Assembly (NCBI GenBank): GCA_017455225.1
Contig: JAFTBL010000177.1
Span: forward strand, 1 to 9,455
Reading direction: 5' to 3'
From: Oscillospiraceae bacterium
GTDB lineage: Bacteria > Bacillota_A > Clostridia > Oscillospirales > Oscillospiraceae
Length of the DNA stretch: 9,455 nt
The position numbers were made by a program, and so were the translations under genes. Shown here piece by piece: positions 5,615 to 9,455 of the stretch; within the stretch, counting starts at the first letter, position 1; the number at the start of each line of letters is the position of its first letter. Below the pieces are notes generated by a model. That model did no database searches. It had not been told where the DNA came from and was given only the letters and a program-made list of their open reading frames with translations.

Positions 5615-5982
5615 GCCGCCCCGCCGTGCCGTGGGACGAGGTGCGCCGCCGGTACCAGCAGGGCGAGGAGCCGGCCTCGCTGGCGCAGCGTTACGGCGTC
5701 AGCGTCGACACGGTGCGCCGCCACGCCCGGCAGGAGCGGTGGAACGGCGCCGGGCGGCCGGACGTGAGGCCCCGGCTGGCGCAGGCCTGCCGGCAGCTAC
5801 AGTGTGCCGCCGCCGCCATGATGAGCCGGGCGGAGACGGACGGCGAGGTCAGCGTGAAGGACGTGAAGGAGCTGGCCGCCCTGCTGCGGGAGCTGGCGGC
5901 GCTGGAGAAGTCGCTGGTGCAGGAGGCGCCGCCGGCCGTCCGGGTGGTGCTGGCGCCGGAGACGGAGGCGTGGAGCGTGTGA
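5611..5982 (+). CDS. HTH protein resembling a phage terminase small subunit (TerS)
   Basis: A 123-aa protein. Residues 8-45 (WDEVRRRYQQGEEPASLAQ, then RYGVSVDTVRRHARQERW) form a helix-turn-helix of the type found at the N-terminus of many Firmicute terminase small subunits, which recognise packaging sites and ring up for TerL. A helical, partly heptad-like middle follows (LAQACRQLQCAAAAMM; VKELAALLRELAALEKSL) as expected for oligomerisation. The tail VRVVLAPETEAWSV is short and hydrophobic. GGGAGG upstream and the ATGA overlap with the zinc-ribbon gene support the start. The only TerL in the window is 1.1 kb away on the opposite strand, an unusual split. A plain transcription regulator of the resolvase-like HTH type is the alternative. 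Confidence 0.65.
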   Translation: MSRPAVPWDEVRRRYQQGEEPASLAQRYGVSVDTVRRHARQERWNGAGRPDVRPRLAQACRQLQCAAAAMMSRAETDGEVSVKDVKELAALLRELAALEKSLVQEAPPAVRVVLAPETEAWSV

Positions 5983-6002
5983 CGGCTTCGCCCGGTTTTT
6001 TC

Positions 6003-6031
6003 TTGCAATCGCCGCCCCGATATGCTATAAT
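6003..6031 (+). promoter_or_regulatory. Sigma-A-type promoter of smpB
   Basis: TTGCAA (6003-6008), a 17-nt spacer and TATAAT (6026-6031) preceded by TGC, so an extended -10 as well. The predicted start is near 6038, leaving about 27 nt of leader before the smpB ATG. It is the best promoter in the window. A run of six T just upstream of the -35 follows only a 3-bp CGG/CCG hairpin, too weak to call a terminator for the preceding gene. Confidence 0.85.
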
Positions 6032-6064
6032 GAGCCTCCGATACGCGGGAGAGGAGGGTCCTTC

Positions 6065-6532
6065 ATGGAAAAGCGAGGCGTCAAGACCGCGGCGCAGAAC
6101 CGCAAGGCGTTCCACGACTATTTCGTGGAGGATCGGTACGAGGCGGGGATCGAGCTGTTCGGCACGGAGGTCAAGTCCATCCGGGGCGGCGCGCTCAACC
6201 TGAAGGACAGCTACTGCCAGACCAAGGACGGGGAGCTGTTTTGCTACAACCTGCATATCTCCCCCTACGAGCAGGGCAACATCTTCAACCGGGACCCGGA
6301 TCGCCCCAAGCGGCTTTTGATGCACAAGCGGGAGATCCGCAAGCTGCACGCCCTGCAAAAGCAGGACGGCTACGCTCTGATCCCCCTGAGCGTGTATTTC
6401 AAGGACAGCCGGGTGAAGGTGGAGCTGGGCCTGTGCCGGGGCAAGAAGAATTACGACAAGCGCGCCGCCATCGCCCAGCGTGACGCCAAGCGGGAGATGG
6501 AGCGGGCCGCGCGGGAGAAAAACAGAGGATAA
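6065..6532 (+). CDS. smpB: SsrA-binding protein SmpB
   Basis: Partner of tmRNA in trans-translation: it binds the tRNA-like domain and guides it into stalled ribosomes. The 155-aa protein is of typical length, with the diagnostic motifs AAQNRKAFHDYF, GIELFGTEVKSIRGGALNLKDSY, LHISPYEQGN, RPKRLLMHKREI and IPLSVYFKDSRVKVELGLCRGKKNYDKR (the last two motifs adjoin a positively charged tail). The tail AKREMERAAREKNRG is the basic extension that folds in the mRNA channel. GGAGGG stands 6 nt before the ATG. The tmRNA gene lies 1.6 kb downstream on the same strand, a common arrangement in Firmicutes. Confidence 0.98.
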   Translation: MEKRGVKTAAQNRKAFHDYFVEDRYEAGIELFGTEVKSIRGGALNLKDSYCQTKDGELFCYNLHISPYEQGNIFNRDPDRPKRLLMHKREIRKLHALQKQDGYALIPLSVYFKDSRVKVELGLCRGKKNYDKRAAIAQRDAKREMERAAREKNRG

Positions 6533-6544
6533 GGAGCGTGCTCC

Positions 6545-7006
6545 ATGGAAATGCACAGCGGGAATGAGAAATCTTTTGTGATGACAGTTGGCGGCGGTTT
6601 CGGACGCATGAAGTATCTGCTGTTGACAATGGTTCCGCCGGTTCTTGTGATGTACCTCATCTTGCAGCTTATGAACAGAGGTGTGCTGCCCCATAGCCGC
6701 ATTCTCGGTCTTGCCGTGCCAATAGCCGCCATGTGTCTGATGCTGGTGATTGGTTGGTTTCTGATCTTCCGGAAGAATCACACGCTTACGGTGGAAGGCT
6801 CCACTATTTCAGAAAAGGACATGATGAGCAACCGCATCCGCACCACCGTCAGCGCCTCTCAGATACGCTCCGTGCGCCGCAACCTGCTGGGCGAGTGGCT
6901 GTTGAAGGACGAAAACGGCAAGACTCTGCTGTGCGTGGAGTCCAACATGAGTGAGCGTGATCTGCTGGAGGTTTGGCTGGCCGGTCACGGTCTGACGGTT
7001 GAATAA
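6545..7006 (+). CDS. Two-TM membrane protein with a PH-like cytoplasmic domain (unnamed)
   Basis: A 153-aa protein. Two hydrophobic segments, about residues 23-42 (YLLLTMVPPVLVMYLILQLM) and 53-75 (ILGLAVPIAAMCLML onward to WFLIF), flank a short loop. A soluble C-terminal half of about 75 residues has a strand-rich pattern ending in a helix (LLEVWLAGHGL), resembling small bacterial PH domains; this resemblance is weak. It follows smpB by 12 nt, and its AAGGAG site (spacing about 9) sits in a GGAG-CGTG-CTCC inverted repeat just before the ATG at 6545. The DNA is visibly less GC-rich and less codon-biased than smpB or the cyclophilin gene. It resembles the two-TM gene at 7647 in gross layout only. 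Function unknown. Confidence 0.75.
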   Translation: MEMHSGNEKSFVMTVGGGFGRMKYLLLTMVPPVLVMYLILQLMNRGVLPHSRILGLAVPIAAMCLMLVIGWFLIFRKNHTLTVEGSTISEKDMMSNRIRTTVSASQIRSVRRNLLGEWLLKDENGKTLLCVESNMSERDLLEVWLAGHGLTVE

Positions 7007-7039
7007 CTGGTTAAATCCAGATCCGAAAGGAAACGACTT

Positions 7040-7579
7040 ATGAGCAATCCTATCGTCACCATTGAAATGGAAAACGGCGGCAAGATCGTGGCCGAGCTGT
7101 ACCCGGAGGTGGCGCCCCAGAGCGTGCGCAACTTCATCGCGCTGGCAAACAGCGGGTTTTATAACGGGCTGATCTTCCACCGCTGCATCTACGGCTTCAT
7201 GATCCAGGGCGGCTGCCCGCTGGGCACCGGCACCGGCGGCCCCGGCTACTGCATCAAGGGCGAGTTCGCCGCCAACGGCGTGCCCAACGATCTGCGCCAC
7301 ACCCGGGGCGTTTTATCCATGGCGCGGGCGCAGGACATGGACAGCGCCGGCAGCCAGTTCTTCATCATGCACAAGGACGCGCCCCATCTGGACGGGCAGT
7401 ACGCCGCCTTCGGCATGGTCATCGACGGCATGGACACGGTGGACGCCATCGCCTCCGTGCCCCGGGACATGTTCACCAACAAGCCCAAGAAGCCCCAGGT
7501 GATGAAGTCTGTCACCGTGGACACGCAGGGCGTGGAGTACCCGGCGCCGGAGAAGCTGCCGGATCCGTATCGGGACTGA
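7040..7579 (+). CDS. Cyclophilin-type peptidyl-prolyl cis-trans isomerase
   Basis: Folding catalyst for Xaa-Pro bonds. The 179-aa protein starts directly with the cyclophilin strand VTIEMENGGKIVAELYPE, so it lacks a signal peptide and is cytoplasmic. Active-site features are present: FHRCIYGFMIQGG with the catalytic Arg, GSQFFIMHKDAPHLDGQYAAFG, and the GVLSMARAQDMDSAG loop. A C-terminal extension, TVDTQGVEYPAPEKLPDPYRD, goes slightly beyond the fold. AAAGGAAA precedes the ATG at 7040. It lies between two small membrane-protein genes and is codon-biased like a housekeeping gene. Confidence 0.95.
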   Translation: MSNPIVTIEMENGGKIVAELYPEVAPQSVRNFIALANSGFYNGLIFHRCIYGFMIQGGCPLGTGTGGPGYCIKGEFAANGVPNDLRHTRGVLSMARAQDMDSAGSQFFIMHKDAPHLDGQYAAFGMVIDGMDTVDAIASVPRDMFTNKPKKPQVMKSVTVDTQGVEYPAPEKLPDPYRD

Positions 7580-7646
7580 AATAGTGCTCACCCCGCTTTT
7601 TCGGCGGCGGGGACGCCGATCAGAAACCGATGAGAGGAGCTGAGTG

Positions 7647-8105
7647 ATGCCCTCCTTCAACGACGTCATGTTCATCATCATACTTGTCATAGCTTCCGGG
7701 ATGATTATCGGTGCCTGTGTACTGCTGTACCGCTGGCGTTCTTCCCTGTTTGAGCCAACGACCGGCTTCTTGCGGAATTACAGACGCATCCCGGACGGCG
7801 AGAAAGCGCGCATTCGCACGGTGGACGGGATGATCTTTGTTGTCAGCCGCGCTCACCACAAACCGATCGTATATTACGAATACGTCTTTACGGTGGGCGG
7901 GGAGACATACGGCAAAAGCTTTCACCATGACGAGTACGAGCTGGACAGTCCCCTGTTGCCCCGTCTAAAGATGCACTACTGTCGGATTGATCCCCGGCGA
8001 TTATATGTAGACGGTACCCTCCGGGACGGGTATGGCATCGCCGCTGCACTGGGTTTTCTGGGCCTGCTCTTCATGGTCGTAAATCTGGTAGCACTTCTTT
8101 CTTGA
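7647..8105 (+). CDS. Two-TM protein with a DUF3592-like middle domain (unnamed)
   Basis: A 152-aa protein with a membrane segment at each end: about residues 8-28 (MFIIILVIASGMIIGACVLL) and 130-150 (AAALGFLGLLFMVVNLVALL). The middle is about 95 residues and beta-rich, with KPIVYYEYVFTVGGETYGKS and LKMHYCRIDPRRLYVDG. The hairpin of the form Y-x-Y-x-F-x-V-x-G-x-x-Y is reminiscent of DUF3592 proteins, but the match is only by eye. The ATG at 7647 was preferred over the in-frame GTG one codon earlier because GAGGAG then lies 7 nt upstream. GC is lower than in neighbouring housekeeping genes. Function unknown. Confidence 0.75.
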   Translation: MPSFNDVMFIIILVIASGMIIGACVLLYRWRSSLFEPTTGFLRNYRRIPDGEKARIRTVDGMIFVVSRAHHKPIVYYEYVFTVGGETYGKSFHHDEYELDSPLLPRLKMHYCRIDPRRLYVDGTLRDGYGIAAALGFLGLLFMVVNLVALLS

Positions 8106-8176
8106 GTCAAAACTGGTTTTCCGTTTTTTTCAACACGCAAAAGCATGATAAGGATCACTTTTTAAATACTCCATCT

Positions 8177-8525
8177 GGGGATGTACCGGTTTCGACGGGG
8201 GTGTGGAGGCCGGATAAGCGGGCGGTGGCGCCTGGCCACCATAAAACGGGCAGCTTAAAAAATAACTGACAACACTGATACTGTTGCCGTCGCTGCGTAA
8301 CGCAGTGACCGTCTGAACCGGAGAGGCCGCAGGCCGGGGAAGGCGTCGTTGATGCGGCGTCCGTGAGGCGGGTAAGAGTTGCCCCGCCCACGCATCATGA
8401 CTCTACTGAAGCGTAAAGTCTGTCAGGTGCCTTTACGCGGAGGGAACGCAGAAACTTGACTGCGGCCGGAGAAAGTCTTGTCAAAGCGCTTTCGGACAGG
8501 GGTTCGACTCCCCTCATCTCCACCA
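8177..8525 (+). ncRNA. ssrA: Transfer-messenger RNA (tmRNA, SsrA)
   Basis: Rescues stalled ribosomes together with SmpB. The 5' end GGGGATGTACCGGTTTCGAC and 3' end CATCTCCACCA pair as a 7-bp acceptor with a G3-U70 wobble, the alanyl-tRNA synthetase identity element. CCA is encoded. The T arm is AGGGG-TTCGACT-CCCCT. The tag frame reads GAC AAC ACT GAT ACT GTT GCC GTC GCT GCG TAA (8268-8300), giving DNTDTVAVAA, with the usual hydrophobic AVAA degron end. CTGCG-TAA-CGCAG places the stop codon in a hairpin loop, as is usual for tmRNA. Three GC-rich blocks after it fit the pseudoknot region. Total length 349 nt is normal. The resume codon appears to be GAC rather than the usual GCN. Confidence 0.97.
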
Positions 8526-8526
8526 G

Positions 8527-8558
8527 AAAGAAAAAGCCGCGCCAGCGGCTTTTTCTTT
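8527..8558 (+). terminator. Rho-independent terminator of ssrA
   Basis: A perfect 14-bp stem, AAAGAAAAAGCCGC with GCGGCTTTTTCTTT, has a GCCA loop and starts 2 nt after the mature tmRNA 3' end. The T-rich arm makes it work forward, and the A-rich 5' arm could allow it to act in reverse too. Confidence 0.95.
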
Positions 8559-8584
8559 TTGTACCTTTCACGCTTCACTTTTTA

Positions 8585-8647
8585 CTTTTCTCTCTTCTCT
8601 CCGTCCTCCGCCGCGACTTTTTCCAGTGAAGAGAGAAGAGTGAAAAG
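8585..8647. repeat. Imperfect inverted repeat of CT-rich / GA-rich arms
   Basis: CTTTTCTCTCTTCTCT (8585-8600) and AGAGAAGAGTGAAAAG (8632-8647) are complementary at 15 of 16 positions, separated by 31 nt. Flanking TTCACT and AGTGAA blocks give further partial pairing. There is no ORF worth calling on either strand here and no T-tract after the stem. The rest of 8559-8708 shows no other recognisable signal. It could be a dispersed intergenic repeat. Confidence 0.6.
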
Positions 8648-8708
8648 AGAACAGAAACGGGCACATACTTCGGCGTACTTTTTCATGTCTCCGCGATCCG
8701 GGATGGGA

Positions 8709-8737
8709 TTGCAAATGCCGCCCGTTTATGGCATACT
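8709..8737 (+). promoter_or_regulatory. Sigma-A-type promoter upstream of the 8791 gene
   Basis: TTGCAA (8709-8714), a 17-nt spacer and CATACT (8732-8737) preceded by TGG, an extended -10. The -35 and the first spacer bases (TTGCAA, then GCCGCCC) resemble the smpB promoter. The start would be near 8744, about 47 nt before the ATG. Confidence 0.65.
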
Positions 8738-8790
8738 GGGGATGAAAAGGCCGGGCGGTCTGCCCGGCGGAAAGGGGCGCGAGGCATGGA

Positions 8791-9198
8791 ATGGAAAAAG
8801 GCTCCGGCTGGAGAGCCTGCCGCGAGGAGGACACCGGGCGGTGCTTCGGTGAATGCGGCGGGGGACAGGATTACAGCCTCTACGAGCTGACGGAGGAGAT
8901 CTTTGACCGGCTGGACAGGCGGATGACCGAAGGCGACGCGTCGATCCTGATGTACGAAGGCAGGCACCTGTACAGGTCGGTCAACGACCGCTGCGGCCCG
9001 CCTTACACCATCGTGTTCGACGACGAATACCAAACGCTGTGCCCCTGGGCGGACGTGGTGCACAGCGGCCGGGTCTGGCCGGACGAGCTGACCGACGCGG
9101 CGGTGGAGCTGTTCGCCTCGGAAGCAAACAACCGCGAGCAGCGGCGCAGAAAGCGCAAGGCGCGCCAAAACGCCGAGGACGCGCCCACGGACGAATGA
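8791..9198 (+). CDS. Hypothetical small soluble protein (unrecognised)
   Basis: A 135-aa protein, acidic in the middle and very basic near the end (REQRRRKRKARQ), then acidic again at the C-terminus. No signal peptide or membrane segment. The N-terminus has three cysteines (CREEDTGRCFGEC) that could bind metal but match no known motif. The core DYSLYELTEEIFDRLDRRM, then SILMYEGRHLYRSV and PYTIVFDDEYQTLCPWADVV, looks like a folded alpha/beta domain. The start is uncertain: the ATG at 8791 has GAGG about 6 nt upstream, while an ATG at 8786 in another frame gives only 34 codons. It has its own promoter and a strong terminator, so it is probably a single-gene transcript. I do not recognise the family. 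Confidence 0.65.
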   Translation: MEKGSGWRACREEDTGRCFGECGGGQDYSLYELTEEIFDRLDRRMTEGDASILMYEGRHLYRSVNDRCGPPYTIVFDDEYQTLCPWADVVHSGRVWPDELTDAAVELFASEANNREQRRRKRKARQNAEDAPTDE

Positions 9199-9218
9199 TC
9201 GCCCGATGAAAAAACCGA

Positions 9219-9254
9219 CCCCCGGGCACCCTCTGCAGGGAGGGCGCCCGGGGG
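9219..9254 (+). terminator. Terminator between the 8791 gene and the TSCPD gene
   Basis: CCCCCGGGC (9219-9227) pairs perfectly with GCCCGGGGG (9246-9254), with an inner CCCT/AGGG pairing in the loop. It is followed by CGTTTGCTTG, a modest T-rich tail. On the minus strand the stem is followed by GGTTTTTT, a good tail, so it probably terminates both convergent genes. Confidence 0.8.
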
Positions 9255-9281
9255 CGTTTGCTTGATTCCGATCTTCTGTGC

Positions 9282-9455
9282 TCACGCGGCGTGGGTCTCG
9301 TCATAGGCGCGGCGCACGGCGATGGCCAGCTGGTCGGCGCAGGAGGTGGGACGGGGGCCGCAGGTGTTGCCCCGCAGCTTTTCCTCGATCTGGGATACCG
9401 TCCAGCCGTCCACCAGCTTGGCGATGGCCTTCAGATTGCCGTTGCAGCCGCCGAC
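9282..9455 (-). CDS. TSCPD-domain protein, TIGR03905 type (5' end cut by window edge)
   Basis: The last 57 residues of a protein whose start lies to the right of the window. The visible part, VGGCNGNLKAIAKLVDGW, then IEEKLRGNTCGPRPTSCADQLA, matches the TSCPD domain found in small stand-alone proteins of about 80 aa and at the end of some B12-dependent ribonucleotide reductases. Cys4, Cys32 and Cys39 of the visible part are the conserved cysteines. The signature reads TSCAD rather than TSCPD. The family's function is not established; a metal- or redox-linked role is only suggested by the cysteines. It converges on the 8791 gene and shares its terminator. Confidence 0.88.
   Translation of the reverse strand, partial: VGGCNGNLKAIAKLVDGWTVSQIEEKLRGNTCGPRPTSCADQLAIAVRRAYDETHAA

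Noticed and set aside
7590..7614. Terminator after the cyclophilin gene
   Set aside because: CCCCGC/GCGGGG can form a hairpin, but no T-tract follows on either strand.
8106..8176. A specific ssrA promoter
   Set aside because: TTTAAATACT could supply a -10 near 8162-8168, but no acceptable -35 is seen at the right distance, so no exact site is called.
8585..8647. CRISPR array or tandem repeat
   Set aside because: Only one pair of arms in inverted orientation; no regularly spaced direct repeats in the window.

Overview
The window is a high-GC, densely packed piece of chromosome that looks like a spore-forming gut Firmicute of the Oscillospiraceae/Ruminococcaceae type. That placement is inferred from gene content and order: an nnrD / GerS-like lipoprotein / alr / mazF run, smpB close to ssrA, and extended -10 promoters with purine-rich Shine-Dalgarno sites. 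No species is claimed.

Layout. (1) Bases 1-3123, minus strand: a probable operon read right to left, with NAD(P)H-hydrate dehydratase (nnrD), a GerS/LolA-like lipoprotein, alanine racemase (alr) and a MazF toxin that runs off the left edge. No MazE-like antitoxin fits between alr and mazF. (2) Bases 3168-5982: a phage-derived island. A complete terminase large subunit (TerL) lies on the minus strand behind a 48-codon ORF. A zinc-ribbon mini-protein and a terminase-small-subunit-like HTH protein lie on the plus strand. A NudF-type NUDIX hydrolase sits between them. No portal, capsid, tail or integrase gene is visible.

(3) Bases 6003-8558, plus strand: smpB from a near-consensus promoter, a two-TM PH-like protein, a cyclophilin, a second two-TM protein, then tmRNA (ssrA) and a strong terminator. 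This places both trans-translation partners about 1.6 kb apart. (4) Bases 8559-9455: a noncoding stretch with an inverted repeat, a promoter, an unrecognised small soluble protein, a terminator, and on the minus strand the C-terminal part of a TSCPD-domain protein cut by the right edge.

The most unusual signal is a pair of homologous ~90-nt leaders. One precedes the TerL-side ORFs (minus strand, 4740 to 4649) and the other precedes the zinc-ribbon/TerS-like operon (plus strand, 5339 to 5428). Both keep the same order of parts: a GCTGTTGCCC hairpin, a GGCAAC block able to pair with the hairpin's 5' arm, a CCCGAAGG block, and a stem ending directly at the start codon around the Shine-Dalgarno site. 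The two halves of the split terminase may therefore share one post-transcriptional control. This is inference from two copies only.
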